Positions 1-10,067 of a stretch of DNA of 40,983 nucleotides are shown piece by piece. Location: contig CAJFTO010000027.1 of assembly GCA_904419955.1 (NCBI GenBank), positions 1 through 40,983 of the forward strand. The letters run 5' to 3'. Numbering within the stretch: position 1 is the stretch's first letter; every line of letters begins with the position of its first letter. This stretch comes from Candidatus Roslinia caecavium. Lineage in GTDB: Bacteria > Bacillota > Clostridia > Monoglobales > Monoglobaceae. Under the pieces are notes generated by a model. That model was not told the origin of the DNA. It searched no databases and saw only the letters and a program-made list of their open reading frames with translations. The translations under genes were made by a program, and so were the position numbers.

Positions 1-1854
1 ATCCAGATCCCTCTCCGGCGGAGCTGCGAAGAGAATGAATAATCTCGCCGTATCGGCTCCGAATTTTTCAATTATTTCCTCCGGACTAACTACGTTTCCG
101 ACCGACTTGGACATTTTGCCGCCGTCCTTTAAGACCATGCCTTGAGTTAAAAGGTTTTCAAACGGCTCTTCAGCGTCCAGATAGCCGAAATCATGCAGCG
201 CTTTGGTGAAGAATCTTGCATACAAAAGATGTAAAATCGCATGCTCGACTCCGCCTATATACTGATCTACATTCATCCAGTAATCGGCTTTTTCCTTCGA
301 GAACGGCTCCTCTCTATTATGCGGATCGCAGTATCTTAAGAAATACCACGAAGAACATACGAACGTGTCCATCGTATCCGTCTCCCGTTTCGCCGGTCCC
401 CCGCACTTGGGACAGGTCGTATTTACGAAGTCTGCGCACTCGCTGAGAGGCGACTGTCCCTGACCGGTAAACTTTACGTTCTCGGGCAGCATAACCGGAA
501 GTTCCTCCTCCGGTACCTCGACCGTTCCGCATTTATCGCAGTATACGATCGGGATAGGTGCTCCCCAGTATCTCTGCCTCGATATCAGCCAGTCTCTGAG
601 TCTGAAATTGACAGTTCTCTTTCCGATATGCTGTTCTTCTATATAATCTATGATTGCTGACAGGGCTTCTTTGTTATTCATCCCATCGAATTTACCCGAA
701 TTTTCCATTATGCCTTCGGCCGCGAACGCCTCGGTCATATCCTCAGACTTCATGTTCTGACCCTCGGGCTGGATAACGATCTTGATCGGAAGATCGTATT
801 TTTTAGCAAACTCAAAGTCTCTCTGGTCGTGAGCCGGAACCGCCATAACGATACCCGTACCGTAGTCTAAAAATACATAGTTCGCCAGATACAGCGGCAC
901 GTCCTCGCCCGTTAACGGGTTCACTACATACGTACCCGTGAATACGCCTTCCTTTTCGGTGTCCGTAGCGGAGCGCACGATCTCGCTCTGCGTCTGAACC
1001 TTTTTTATAAATTCCCTGCACTCGGCCTCGTACTCAGTACCTTTTATCAGCTCCTCGACTATCGGATGCTCGGGGGCTATTACCATATAGCTGACTCCGT
1101 AGATGGTGTCCGGGCGGGTCGTGTACACGGTCAATTCTTTATCAGAGCCGCTGATCTTAAATTTGATCTCCGCACCCTCGCTCCTTCCTATCCAATTCGA
1201 CTGCATGGATTTTACTTTATCCGGCCATCCTTTGAGCTTATCGATGTCGTCGAGAAGTCTCTGTGCGTAATCGGTTATTTTAAAGAACCACTGCTCAAGG
1301 TCCTTCTTTCCCACCTCGCTCTTACAGCGCTCGCACTTTCCGCCTACCACCTGCTCGTTCGCAAGCACCGTCTGACAGGACGGACACCAGTTGACATATG
1401 ATTTTTTCTTATAGGCGAGCCCGTGCTTATAAAGCTGCAAGAACATCCACTGCGTGAATTTATAGTAATCCGGTTTAGCCGTAGCCACTTCCCTGTCCCA
1501 GTCATAGCTAAATCCGAGTCTCTTCAGCTGTCCGCGCATATTGTCGATATTCGACCAGGTCCAGTCGGACGGCGCCACCGAATGTTTGATCGCCGCATTT
1601 TCAGCCGGAAGACCGAACGAATCCCAGCCCATAGGGTGAAGGACGTTAAAGCCCTGCATCCTCTTATAGCGGGCGACGACGTCGCCTATGGAATAGTTTC
1701 TCACATGTCCCATATGCAGGTTTCCCGAAGGGTACGGAAACATCTCAAGCGCATAGTACTTAGGTTTTCCGCTGTCCTCGGTCGTCTTGAACTCGTCTCT
1801 CTCTTCCCATATCTTCTGCCACTTCTTCTCGATCCTATCAAAATCATATCTCAT
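1..1854 (-). CDS. leuS: Leucyl-tRNA synthetase, 3' end cut by window edge
   Basis: Class I aminoacyl-tRNA synthetase that charges tRNA-Leu in the cytoplasm. Reading the minus strand from ATG at 1854 gives 618 codons without a stop to base 1. The N-terminus has the HIGH-type signature (PSGNLHMGH), followed by a zinc-type cysteine cluster ([15 protein letters not shown]), the CP1 editing domain ([20 protein letters not shown] and [19 protein letters not shown]) and the KMSKS loop ([11 protein letters not shown]) near the cut. LeuS is usually about 800 residues, so roughly 180 C-terminal residues (anticodon-binding domain) lie outside. It is the last visible gene of the nadD-yqeK-LCP-rsfS run, 115 bases after rsfS. 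A GAGGG stretch precedes the ATG. Identification is secure. Confidence 0.97.
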   Translation of the reverse strand, partial: MRYDFDRIEKKWQKIWEERDEFKTTEDSGKPKYYALEMFPYPSGNLHMGHVRNYSIGDVVARYKRMQGFNVLHPMGWDSFGLPAENAAIKHSVAPSDWTWSNIDNMRGQLKRLGFSYDWDREVATAKPDYYKFTQWMFLQLYKHGLAYKKKSYVNWCPSCQTVLANEQVVGGKCERCKSEVGKKDLEQWFFKITDYAQRLLDDIDKLKGWPDKVKSMQSNWIGRSEGAEIKFKISGSDKELTVYTTRPDTIYGVSYMVIAPEHPIVEELIKGTEYEAECREFIKKVQTQSEIVRSATDTEKEGVFTGTYVVNPLTGEDVPLYLANYVFLDYGTGIVMAVPAHDQRDFEFAKKYDLPIKIVIQPEGQNMKSEDMTEAFAAEGIMENSGKFDGMNNKEALSAIIDYIEEQHIGKRTVNFRLRDWLISRQRYWGAPIPIVYCDKCGTVEVPEEELPVMLPENVKFTGQGQSPLSECADFVNTTCPKCGGPAKRETDTMDTFVCSSWYFLRYCDPHNREEPFSKEKADYWMNVDQYIGGVEHAILHLLYARFFTKALHDFGYLDAEEPFENLLTQGMVLKDGGKMSKSVGNVVSPEEIIEKFGADTARLFILFAAPPERDLD

Positions 1855-1969
1855 CTGCTATATCCCTCGCTTATCAAGTCTATAATTATTATTATCAATT
1901 TGATCCGCCGCGCCAGCGCGCGAAAACCAAACTTAGTCAATAAATCAATTTTTAAATCAATTTTTTAAA

Positions 1970-2326
1970 TTAAACCAGCAAACCGGTTATATCGACCTCC
2001 GGCGCGTCCTGCCAAACATGCTCCAAACCGTAAAACTCTCTGGTCTCTCTCTGAAAAATATGCACGATCACGTCGTCGTAACCAAGCAACACCCATTCGG
2101 CCGTATTATACCCCTCCTTATTTATCGGGTATACCCCTTCTTTATCAAGCTCCTCCTCTACATTATCGGCTAGCGCCTGAACCTGCCTGTCGGAAGAACC
2201 GGTAACTATAACAAAATAATCGGCTAATACCGACAGTCCGCGTATGTCTAAAACCCGGATATCCATCCCTTTTTTGCTGTCCAAAACCTTAACAATTTTT
2301 TCTACAACGCTATTTTGCTGATCCAT
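1970..2326 (-). CDS. rsfS: Ribosomal silencing factor RsfS
   Basis: RsfS (YbeB/Iojap family) binds ribosomal protein uL14 and blocks subunit joining when nutrients are scarce. The product of about 118 residues has the family pattern: ADYFVIVTGSSDRQVQALAD, then NKEGYNTAEWVLLGYDDVIVHIF, then REFYGLEHVW near the end. An ATG two codons upstream (2332) is possible, but the GAAAGG ribosome binding site would be almost on top of it. The ATG at 2326 gives a normal gap of about 9 bases. It lies 21 bases after the LCP gene, between LCP and leuS, a conserved arrangement next to nadD/yqeK in Firmicutes. Confidence 0.93.
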   Translation of the reverse strand: MDQQNSVVEKIVKVLDSKKGMDIRVLDIRGLSVLADYFVIVTGSSDRQVQALADNVEEELDKEGVYPINKEGYNTAEWVLLGYDDVIVHIFQRETREFYGLEHVWQDAPEVDITGLLV

Positions 2327-2347
2327 CAACATTTTCCTTTCATAAAT

Positions 2348-3496
2348 CTAATTGTCGAAATCTTTTCCTATTATCATCATTACGTCGCATTCGTCGTCTC
2401 CGCCCTCGTCGGTCGCGACGGCTATATCTCCGAACAACTTTATGATCCCGCTCGAACCCTTACTCTTATTATAATCAATTAAACTTGAGTTACTCCTCAG
2501 CTCCGACCACGTAATGGCGCTTACTACGCTGAATCCATTCTCCTCCAGCTCGCTTTTGACGGAAGATAATTTTGATTTTCCGGAAGCGTCGACCAGTTTG
2601 ACCTTAACGGCGCCGCCGGAGCTTGCCGTGTCGGCACGCGACGGAGTAAAATATTCGGCGACGATCTTCTGCGTCTCCGCCTTATCGCTCACAAAATACG
2701 AAATATTATTGATATATTGCGACTCGCCGGGCAGCGCGTGAACCTGCATGTTATTCTTACCTATCATGAAAACCTCGAACATAAGTTTACGCACTTCCGT
2801 TTTATTTAGGTCCGTGGTCGTATTATCCATGACCGCGTTGAATATCCATGGTGATTTTATGACGCCGATAGGGCTTAAGACCTTATCGGCTATCGCCGAA
2901 TAGAACTGCTTCTGAGCGGCGTTTCGATCGATATCTCCCATAGGATAACCCGTCCCGTCGTCGTTTTTTCTAAAGCGCATAAACATCATCGCGTGCTCGC
3001 CGTCCAGCTTCTGCACGCCGGGCTCGAGCTCTATAACTAGCCCCTGAACCGGGTCGTGATAGTTCATGGCTATCGGAACGTCTATCGTCACTCCCCCGAC
3101 GGCGTCAACTATCTCTTTAAATGCGTCGAAAGTAATAGTAGCGAAAAAATCGGTCTCGAGTCCGGTGACCTGTTTGACCTCCGAAGCAAGCGTTTCTATA
3201 CCCGAAAAATACGCGGAGTTTATTTTTTTATCGTTTCTTTTATTCTGAACTTTCGTATCTCTCGGTATTTGCAATATGTTGATTTGCTTGTCGATATTAT
3301 TTATCTGACACATCAATATTAGATCCGTCCTATAACCGTCGACGTCGACGCCCGCGACAAGGATATTGGTCACGTCTGTAAGCCTCGACTCGTCGCCGCC
3401 TATAAACATATTTCCTATATTGACGCCTACGTATACAAACAAAACCAGTACCGCGATACATACGATTGTTTTTAATACGGATTTTCTCTTCTTCAT
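2348..3496 (-). CDS. LytR-CpsA-Psr (LCP) family envelope polymer ligase
   Basis: LCP proteins transfer undecaprenyl-linked glycopolymers to peptidoglycan on the outer face of the membrane. The 382-residue product has a basic start (MKKRKS) and one membrane segment at about residues 9-29. The LCP core follows: NILVAGVD, RTDLILM, ILQIPRDTKV, INSAY, then DAVGGVTIDVPI, DGEHAMMFMRFRK and GDIDRNAAQKQF, which carry the conserved Asp/Arg residues that bind the pyrophosphate lipid. Residues of about 295-378 look like the LytR C-terminal domain (VKLVDASGKSKLSSVKSEL). It sits between yqeK and rsfS, a common position. Which polymer it attaches is not visible; a TagA/WecG-type transferase is encoded at 33647, in the same window but far away. 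Confidence 0.9.
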   Translation of the reverse strand: MKKRKSVLKTIVCIAVLVLFVYVGVNIGNMFIGGDESRLTDVTNILVAGVDVDGYRTDLILMCQINNIDKQINILQIPRDTKVQNKRNDKKINSAYFSGIETLASEVKQVTGLETDFFATITFDAFKEIVDAVGGVTIDVPIAMNYHDPVQGLVIELEPGVQKLDGEHAMMFMRFRKNDDGTGYPMGDIDRNAAQKQFYSAIADKVLSPIGVIKSPWIFNAVMDNTTTDLNKTEVRKLMFEVFMIGKNNMQVHALPGESQYINNISYFVSDKAETQKIVAEYFTPSRADTASSGGAVKVKLVDASGKSKLSSVKSELEENGFSVVSAITWSELRSNSSLIDYNKSKGSSGIIKLFGDIAVATDEGGDDECDVMMIIGKDFDN

Positions 3497-3630
3497 AAAA
3501 AACTACATTCTCCTTGGTAACAACGTCAGCTCTGTCCGCCTATAATAACAGACGCGAAAACGTCTCTATTTTGTCTGTATACCGCAACGATTTTTACTAC
3601 CAACTTTTTTACAACTTATAACCCAATTTT

Positions 3631-4215
3631 TTAATCCTTATCTTCCATCTTTTTTATAATCAAATCGTTTCTGGCGTGAACGGTATCCGGATGGATCACC
3701 AAACCTCTGCTCAAAAGATCGGATATGGTATAATCTATGCCTGTTATGATCGCAGCATCGATATCTTCATAAGCCAATTTTCTCAAAACGTCTACGTTTT
3801 CAAAATCGCGGTTAGGCTCGATATAATCGGCTATATATATTATCTTCGCCATCGTCGACATATTCGCCTTTCCCGTGGTGTGGCAGCTTATCGCGTCGAG
3901 CGCCACAGGATCGCTCAATCCAAACTCCTTTTGCGCCATACAGGCGCCGAGCGGTCCGTGCAGTATCTTGGGCATCAAAAGAGTGATCGAATCGACCGAC
4001 ACACCGTACTTCTCGCGCAAGATCTCGACCGATTTCTCAGGCGGTATCTCTTTTGCGCAGTCGTGAACAAGTCCCGCTATATAAGCCTGTTCCTCGTCTA
4101 CATGATATACCCCTGCCAGCTTTTTAGCCTCGTCTGCGACGCCCAGCGAATGTTTATACCGCGCCTCGCTCAGAGTATCCTCTAAAATCTCCTTAATTTT
4201 TTCAATGCTCATCAT
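3631..4215 (-). CDS. yqeK: HD-domain Ap4A hydrolase YqeK
   Basis: YqeK-type proteins are HD-superfamily phosphohydrolases; characterised members cleave diadenosine tetraphosphate symmetrically. The 194-residue product has the expected metal ligands: His in RYKHSLGV (about 22), HD at 51-52 (GLVHDCAKEIPPE), His in KILHGPLGA, His in ISCHTTG and Asp in IYIADYIEPNR. Length fits the family. A GGGGTGAT ribosome binding site lies just upstream; the first ATG (4215) and the adjacent second ATG (4212) are both workable. It follows nadD by 109 bases and precedes the LCP gene by 134 bases, as in many Firmicutes nadD-yqeK-LCP-rsfS clusters. Confidence 0.92.
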   Translation of the reverse strand: MMSIEKIKEILEDTLSEARYKHSLGVADEAKKLAGVYHVDEEQAYIAGLVHDCAKEIPPEKSVEILREKYGVSVDSITLLMPKILHGPLGACMAQKEFGLSDPVALDAISCHTTGKANMSTMAKIIYIADYIEPNRDFENVDVLRKLAYEDIDAAIITGIDYTISDLLSRGLVIHPDTVHARNDLIIKKMEDKD

Positions 4216-4324
4216 TTAATATCACCCCGTATCCAAAGCGGCGCGGCACAATAGTCAAACCATGATCCGCAAACCGCTACTCAGCCGCATTGATTTAGTT
4301 GACGCGTTTCATCTCAATCGTCGC

Positions 4325-4933
4325 TCAAGACCTGTACAATCCGTTTAAAAGTATATATTCCTCAATTCTTGCATCAGTCAAATACTTTATAGATTTTCCT
4401 TCGGCCACTCTATTCCTGATAAGCGACGAAGATATTCCCACCTGAGGGATATCCACAAACGTAATATCTGCTCCGAACTCCCGTTCAAGCTTTTCTTTTT
4501 TACTCTTGAGACGCAATGCGCTTATCCCCGGGCGATTGGCGCACACTACCCTGCAATTACTAAATATTATCTCAGGCTTGTACCAATCGTCCATATAATC
4601 CAAAGAATCCGCGCCTACTATAAAATAATAGTCGCGATTTTTATTTATGTCTTTAAGAGCCAAAAGCGTATTGGCGGTATATGAATAATTCCTGCTATCT
4701 TTTATCTCGATATCAGACAGCTCAAACGCGGGATTCTCATGTATAACCATATTAAGCATATTGCATCTATGCTCCGCGCTTGCGACGTTGGACGAGTCCT
4801 TATATCCGATCCTGCCGGTAGGTATAAATATTATCTTATCCAGGCTTATTTCCTGCCTGACCGTCTCTGCGATAATAAAATGACCAATATGGGGCGGATT
4901 AAAGGTTCCGCCCATAATTCCTACTCTCTCCAA
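4325..4933 (-). CDS. nadD: Nicotinate-nucleotide adenylyltransferase NadD (TTG start)
   Basis: NadD converts nicotinate mononucleotide and ATP to deamido-NAD in NAD biosynthesis. The 202-residue protein has the nucleotidyltransferase signature GGTFNPPHIGHF at the N-terminus and the C-terminal ISSSLIRNRVAEGKSIKYL motif, with IVGADSLDYMDDWYKPE in the middle, all standard for NadD. The start is a TTG at 4933, supported by an AGAGGCGG-type ribosome binding site about 8 bases upstream. The next ATG would begin right at the GGTFNPPHIGH strand and remove the first beta strand, so TTG is preferred. It is followed by yqeK and preceded, 28 bases upstream, by the zinc-ribbon/propeller gene. Confidence 0.95.
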   Translation of the reverse strand: MERVGIMGGTFNPPHIGHFIIAETVRQEISLDKIIFIPTGRIGYKDSSNVASAEHRCNMLNMVIHENPAFELSDIEIKDSRNYSYTANTLLALKDINKNRDYYFIVGADSLDYMDDWYKPEIIFSNCRVVCANRPGISALRLKSKKEKLEREFGADITFVDIPQVGISSSLIRNRVAEGKSIKYLTDARIEEYILLNGLYRS

Positions 4934-4961
4934 TATATCCGCCTCTTATCTTTCAATCTTA

Positions 4962-7658
4962 CTAATACGCCAATATTTCGGAAATGGAATCGTCCACAGC
5001 TTTTGCGCCTTTACCGGACGGCTTAGCATAATACAACTCAAACTTATTTTCGGCGTTATCCATATTGTCATGGAAAATTATCTGTCCATCCTGCTTAAGA
5101 CCGTACGAATTAACTCCAAGTCCAACCTCGGTCGATCTGCCCTTCTCGTCCGCGACGTACACGTCGCCGGTTCTCGTCTCTATACTGTAGTTCTTCGCAT
5201 ATACCGTCGCTACGCCGTTTTCATCATATGTGAAAGCTCCGGCGCTCACGTCCTCGGCAACTGTGACGTTATTTCCGTTTTCATACATCTTCAAATCGAC
5301 CAAATTCCATGTGGTATCGTAATCGTCGGCGTATCTTACGATCGTACCGTCCTTGGATACGTCGCACGAATAGGCCCTCTCGGATATTTTTACAGGAGCT
5401 CCCAACGTAAAATTACTTATCTGACACTCGTACAAGGCTCCCGACTCCGTCTCCGGATTATACCCTTCTATATAGACGCAACGCGTAAAATCATCGTTTA
5501 CGTCAAGCTGAACCACGCGCTCGTGTTCCGGATCGTCGAGAACTGTTATATTACCTGAAATACGCTGCGCGGTATTCGCCTGCGTACTTGCATAGTAATA
5601 TTCAAAATACGTGCCTTCCGAACTTGCGCTCCTAAATATTACAGCCTGTTCATCCGCGCTCGTCTTAACAAATTCCGTAAAGCCGGAAGCCATTACCTGA
5701 GTCTGTCCGCTCGTCAGGCTCGCGTAATACAACGTCTGATAATAGTTCTCAAAGTTTCCGGCTACGAACATATTATCAGATTTGGTCAAAAGCACCGGAT
5801 CGCACTTAGAATTCTCAACCACCTGAGCCGGACTTGGCTCAGACACATTCGAAACAAACACAGTATGTGTTTCGTCGTCTTCGCTGTAATTCTTAGCGTA
5901 AACGACCGTCGATCCGGACGGATTGGTTCCATACGCTTTATAAACGTCTGAATCGATCATGACCGGCTCAGTCGGCGAGTTCTCTCCATAACTCTTAACA
6001 TATAGATCGCCTACAAAGTATTCGTCATTATACCTTGTCACATATAAAACCGACTTGCCGTCCTGAGAAAACATAAAATTATCCCTGTTTACATCGGACG
6101 CGACCGTCTCCGACGCATTCGTCGCCGTCGACCAGTAATTCAATTCGCCGTATTTTCCGTCGCCCGATACGTTTGTAAGATATAAAACGCCCGATCCGTC
6201 CGGAGAGATATCGATATCGTAATAGACGTTCTGCGCTATTTCTCTTACATCGCTTTTGCCGTCGCTTGCATAATACTTCAGAGTACCGGTCTTCGTGTTC
6301 ATGTCGGCGGAATCGATATAATAGGTTCCCAGACCGTCGGCAGTATAATTGATCAGATCTCTGTCTTCAATAGGCTCTATAGTAGGCTCCGGAGTACTGC
6401 GCGAATCCTCGTCTGAATCGTCGTCCCTGCTTGAACTAGGAGTAGCGGACGGCTCCGGCTCGACATATTCCGCGCTTATAAAGTTACCGCTCAACTGAGC
6501 GACCTCGCCGTCGTAATATGAATACAGCGCGTTGTCCTTTAAATAAGTCGTAGGCGTTTCAGGAGCGGACTCCACTACGTTCGAGAACATATTAACGGAC
6601 GCTATAACGACCGCAACCACAACGCACACAGCGAGCGCTCCTACGGCCAATCCGACCTTAGCGCTCAGTCTCGGCGCGTTTCCGGAAGTCTTTTTCCTTT
6701 CCGACGAATCGGATCTTGACGAACTTCTCGCACGCTGACTTCTCTCAGACAAACTCGCCGGCTTTTCGGCGTTTTCGCCGTTTCTTTTTCCATTCATTCC
6801 CGAAATAATTTCGCCGGATTTCTTGGATCTAAAACCGCCTTGTTTCCTATCCGCTTCCTTCATTCCTGAAACAGACGAGGGCTTGGAAACGCCGTGCTTG
6901 CCTTGATGTTTTCTCTCGCGCTTAGCCTTTCTCTCAAGTCTTGCGGCTTCGAGCGCCTGAAGTTTCTCCTCGTCGCTAAGGCTTTCAAACGCTTCTCCTC
7001 TGTAGTTAGAGCGGTTTCTGGAACTCCTGCGATGAGAACTCTCTCGGCTTTTATCTTCGCCCTTGTTCGCGTCGAACTCCGCCGCGGCCTCCCTTATAGC
7101 GTCGGCATTTTTAAACGTCAGGCTGTACTGCATATCAAAATCGTACAATTCGCTGCCGGTTTCGTTGTTCGCCTGAGAATTCTGAGTTTTATCAGAAATA
7201 TCTCTTTTAACGTCGCCTTTATTTTCATTAGATAGCTTCTCAGATAACTTCTCCGGCTTGATAGCTTCAAATCTAACCGTCTCTCCGCCCGCGGCCTCCG
7301 AACTCTTCGGAGAAACTTTTTCATCGCTTTTTACGTTTGAGCCATCCGCGGTGTCGGTTAGATTGATATTCGGAATAACTACCGTATCCGACGGAGAATT
7401 TGCTCTGTCTTTTTTTGAATCATTCGTCTCCTGCGCGCCTGAACGAACCGCGCCCTCGGGCTTATTATTAGACCTATTAGGTTTATTTCTGTTGTTCTTT
7501 CTATTTTTATTATGATAAGCGTTATTTTTTTTAGCCGCAGAACCGCCCGCCGCGCTCTGATTCGGCTTACCTGCAGACTCTTGTTTTAAAACAGTTTTGC
7601 AATAAGGGCAACGCTCGGCTCCGTCGACTAATTTTGCATCGCATTTCGGACATCTCAC
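4962..7658 (-). CDS. Zinc-ribbon membrane protein with large extracytoplasmic propeller-like region
   Basis: I recognise no named family. From the GTG at 7658 (AAAGGTGG ribosome binding site 11 bases upstream; the longer frame to 7706 has no site of its own) the product is about 898 residues. Residues 1-20 form a short zinc ribbon with CPKC and CPYC. Residues of about 25-330 are hydrophilic, rich in K, R, S, N and probably disordered. One membrane segment lies at about 334-356. The outer part of about 540 residues has a Ser/Asp/Glu/Pro stretch, then repeated blocks of the DISPDGSGVLYLTN, FSQDGKSVLYVT and VSKDGTIVRYADD kind, which resemble TolB/WD-type beta-propeller blades. An extended -10 promoter lies upstream, so this is the first gene of the nadD operon. 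A sensor or envelope scaffold role would be inference only. Confidence 0.8.
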   Translation of the reverse strand: MRCPKCDAKLVDGAERCPYCKTVLKQESAGKPNQSAAGGSAAKKNNAYHNKNRKNNRNKPNRSNNKPEGAVRSGAQETNDSKKDRANSPSDTVVIPNINLTDTADGSNVKSDEKVSPKSSEAAGGETVRFEAIKPEKLSEKLSNENKGDVKRDISDKTQNSQANNETGSELYDFDMQYSLTFKNADAIREAAAEFDANKGEDKSRESSHRRSSRNRSNYRGEAFESLSDEEKLQALEAARLERKAKRERKHQGKHGVSKPSSVSGMKEADRKQGGFRSKKSGEIISGMNGKRNGENAEKPASLSERSQRARSSSRSDSSERKKTSGNAPRLSAKVGLAVGALAVCVVVAVVIASVNMFSNVVESAPETPTTYLKDNALYSYYDGEVAQLSGNFISAEYVEPEPSATPSSSRDDDSDEDSRSTPEPTIEPIEDRDLINYTADGLGTYYIDSADMNTKTGTLKYYASDGKSDVREIAQNVYYDIDISPDGSGVLYLTNVSGDGKYGELNYWSTATNASETVASDVNRDNFMFSQDGKSVLYVTRYNDEYFVGDLYVKSYGENSPTEPVMIDSDVYKAYGTNPSGSTVVYAKNYSEDDETHTVFVSNVSEPSPAQVVENSKCDPVLLTKSDNMFVAGNFENYYQTLYYASLTSGQTQVMASGFTEFVKTSADEQAVIFRSASSEGTYFEYYYASTQANTAQRISGNITVLDDPEHERVVQLDVNDDFTRCVYIEGYNPETESGALYECQISNFTLGAPVKISERAYSCDVSKDGTIVRYADDYDTTWNLVDLKMYENGNNVTVAEDVSAGAFTYDENGVATVYAKNYSIETRTGDVYVADEKGRSTEVGLGVNSYGLKQDGQIIFHDNMDNAENKFELYYAKPSGKGAKAVDDSISEILAY

Positions 7659-7718
7659 AGAACAACTAACCACCTTTCTGTTTATAATAATCATTGCAAA
7701 GCACAATACATTTGTAAA

Positions 7719-7747
7719 ATTATATCATATTCCTTGACAAAAAACAA
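7719..7747 (-). promoter_or_regulatory. Promoter of the nadD operon
   Basis: On the minus strand TTGTTT (7747-7742) and TATAAT (7724-7719) are 17 bases apart, with a TGA just before the -10 giving an extended -10. The predicted start is about 53 bases before the GTG of the zinc-ribbon gene. Confidence 0.65.
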
Positions 7748-7816
7748 CTATTTTTATTGATAATATTTTTTCTTTAACAATCTGTAATATTATTTTGATT
7801 TTACTATATATAATAC

Positions 7817-7845
7817 TTGACAAATATATGTATGTTATTTAAAAT
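7817..7845 (+). promoter_or_regulatory. Promoter of the GT-C-like membrane protein
   Basis: TTGACA (7817-7822) and TAAAAT (7840-7845) with a 17-base spacer, in a very AT-rich divergent intergenic region. The predicted start is about 60 bases before the ATG at 7911. Confidence 0.65.
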
Positions 7846-7910
7846 TATACGAGGTATAAAGTTAATTGATTTATATATACTTTTGTTGCCATATAAACAG
7901 GAGGGCTTTT

Positions 7911-10046
7911 ATGAAAAATACGCTTTTTAATACGACTGATGAAAATAATATTAAAAATTCCAAGAACAAAATATCGCACTCTTCATTTAGAACTTTATTC
8001 AAATCCGTATTTAGCGACGAATCTCCAAAAAAATACATTGGAATTTTCAGCTTGATATTAGCAGTATCTTTGCTTGCAGAACTATTTCTGTTTAACTATA
8101 AGTGGGTCGTCTCAAGTATGAATAATCCGGAATATCCAGAATACACGATCGCGAACGCAGTAAAACAAAGCGACGGTAAATATAAATCTAACGGAGACGA
8201 GATGAGGCTTGTCATAAAAGATATAGATAAACCGCTGTCCTTTCTCGAATTCAACATCGCCGTAGAAGACGAAGAGTCTGTCCCTGTTACGATTTGCGCA
8301 AAAGATGAAGCGAACAACAATTGGCTCGAGGCTCCTTCATTAAATATAACCAACGACGTTCAAAGAAGTCATTATCCGCGACTTCATTTCAGCGGGGACG
8401 TGAGCGAATTGAGCGTTAAATTCAAAGTTGCGGAAGATAAAACGTTTGATATAAAGAGCCTTGCGCTTAACCCCAACGTACCCCTAATGTTTTCTCTCGG
8501 GCGCGCGCTTTTTGTTTGGATAATCCTGTCGCTAATATTCCTATTTCGTCCGGGTTCTTTTTTGTATAAATATAAAACGGACGCAAAAATACGCTGGCAA
8601 AGCGCGGTATTGCTTGTTTTGATCGCGGCGATCGCCGCCGGTTTTTGGCCGCTGTCAAAACTGGATCCTTGGTGCGACAGAAAAACCGAAGAGACCGTTC
8701 AGTACCAAATGCTTGCCGAAGCATTTACGCGCGGAGAGGTTCATATAGCCGAAGAAACGGATCCCAAAATGTTAAACTTAGAAAATCCGTACGACTCGAC
8801 CGCAAGAGGGAGCCTCGGTAGATGGGACACAGCTTATTATGAAGGCAAATATTACGTCTACTTTGGGATCGCCCCGGCGCTTCTTTATTATCTGCCGTAC
8901 TATATTGCGACCGGCGAGCCAATGACAACCTCTACAGCCGTTTACATATCCTGCGTTCTGGCCGCCGCGGCGACCCTGTTCGCGCTGTATCAACTTGCGC
9001 GGCGCTGGTTCAAAAACACTCCGTTCGGCGTGTATCTGATTGTTTCGCTTATTTGTATAATAGGAGAAGGCATTATTTTCACGGTCAAACGTCCGGACTT
9101 CTATCCGCTGCCTATAATAACCGCGGCTATGTTTGCGATGTTCGGACTCGGGTTATGGTTGTCCGCGGTAAGGGTTTACAACAACGGCGAAAAAACGCTG
9201 TCGCCCGCGAAATTATTTTTCGGAAGCCTGTTAATGGCCGCAGTAGCTGCGTCGAGGCCGCAAATACTTCTTACGTCGTTATTTGCAATCCCGATATTCT
9301 GGAACGAAGTATTTAAAGACAGGCTGCTGTTTTCAAAAAATGGGCTTAAAAATACCGTTGCGGTATGCCTTCCCTATTTAATAATAGGCGCGCTTGTAAT
9401 GTGGTATAACTATGCAAGGTTTGGATCGCCATTTGACTTTGGCGCCAACTATAACCTGACCTCCAACGACATGACGAAACGCGGCTTCGTGTTCGGTCGA
9501 ATAAGTTTGGGACTGTTTACCTACCTTCTCCAAATTCCGCAGATAAAAGCTACGTTCCCATTTTTGAACATAATAAGCGTTGAATCGGCTTATCAAGGAC
9601 TGACGCAAAGCGAGAAATTCTTCGGCGGAGTTATGGCTACCGAACCTTTGCTTTGGGTTGGCGTAATAGGTATATTTTCTAAAAAACTGTTTAAAGATAA
9701 ACGCTTATACGCCTTTACCTGCCTCTCGTTCGCCATATCGATCGCGCTTGTGATATTAGATACGCAAATGGCGGGACTGCTCAGAAGGTATTTCGGCGAT
9801 TTTCTCTGGATAATGTATCTGGGAGCCGCGGCGTCATGTTTTGCGATATACAAATATTTAAATAAAAACACCTTTATGATAACCGCGCGCACAAGAAGAT
9901 TTATAAATATACTTATCGTCTGCTTTGTAATAGCAGCGGCTTTCCATGGCCTGGAAATCTTCGTGGACTCAGGCGGCTGGGGGATAATTAAATCAAATAT
10001 AACGTTGTATCAAAAAATGCAATATTTGATAGCGTTCTGGATGTAA
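7911..10046 (+). CDS. Multi-pass membrane protein, GT-C glycosyltransferase-like
   Basis: The 711-residue protein starts at ATG 7911, where AGGAGGG lies 6 bases upstream; the longer frame from 7866 has no such site. A membrane segment near residues 43-62 is followed by an outside beta-rich domain to about 195, then about ten more hydrophobic segments. The loop after the third segment (LDPWCDRKTEETVQYQMLAE, then LGRWDTAYYEGKYYVYFGIA) is the type seen in predicted GT-C transferases, which use lipid-linked sugars and have acidic residues in the first outer loop. No substrate can be read from the sequence, and it could instead be an uncharacterised polytopic protein. It stands alone between its own promoter and a strong terminator. 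Confidence 0.75.
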   Translation: MKNTLFNTTDENNIKNSKNKISHSSFRTLFKSVFSDESPKKYIGIFSLILAVSLLAELFLFNYKWVVSSMNNPEYPEYTIANAVKQSDGKYKSNGDEMRLVIKDIDKPLSFLEFNIAVEDEESVPVTICAKDEANNNWLEAPSLNITNDVQRSHYPRLHFSGDVSELSVKFKVAEDKTFDIKSLALNPNVPLMFSLGRALFVWIILSLIFLFRPGSFLYKYKTDAKIRWQSAVLLVLIAAIAAGFWPLSKLDPWCDRKTEETVQYQMLAEAFTRGEVHIAEETDPKMLNLENPYDSTARGSLGRWDTAYYEGKYYVYFGIAPALLYYLPYYIATGEPMTTSTAVYISCVLAAAATLFALYQLARRWFKNTPFGVYLIVSLICIIGEGIIFTVKRPDFYPLPIITAAMFAMFGLGLWLSAVRVYNNGEKTLSPAKLFFGSLLMAAVAASRPQILLTSLFAIPIFWNEVFKDRLLFSKNGLKNTVAVCLPYLIIGALVMWYNYARFGSPFDFGANYNLTSNDMTKRGFVFGRISLGLFTYLLQIPQIKATFPFLNIISVESAYQGLTQSEKFFGGVMATEPLLWVGVIGIFSKKLFKDKRLYAFTCLSFAISIALVILDTQMAGLLRRYFGDFLWIMYLGAAASCFAIYKYLNKNTFMITARTRRFINILIVCFVIAAAFHGLEIFVDSGGWGIIKSNITLYQKMQYLIAFWM

Positions 10047-10067
10047 ATAATTTTTATCCGATTTTAT

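Noticed and set aside
1423-1968. Plus-strand frame of 181 codons over leuS
   Set aside because: Antisense to the LeuS N-terminal coding region; the composition is unlike a real protein.
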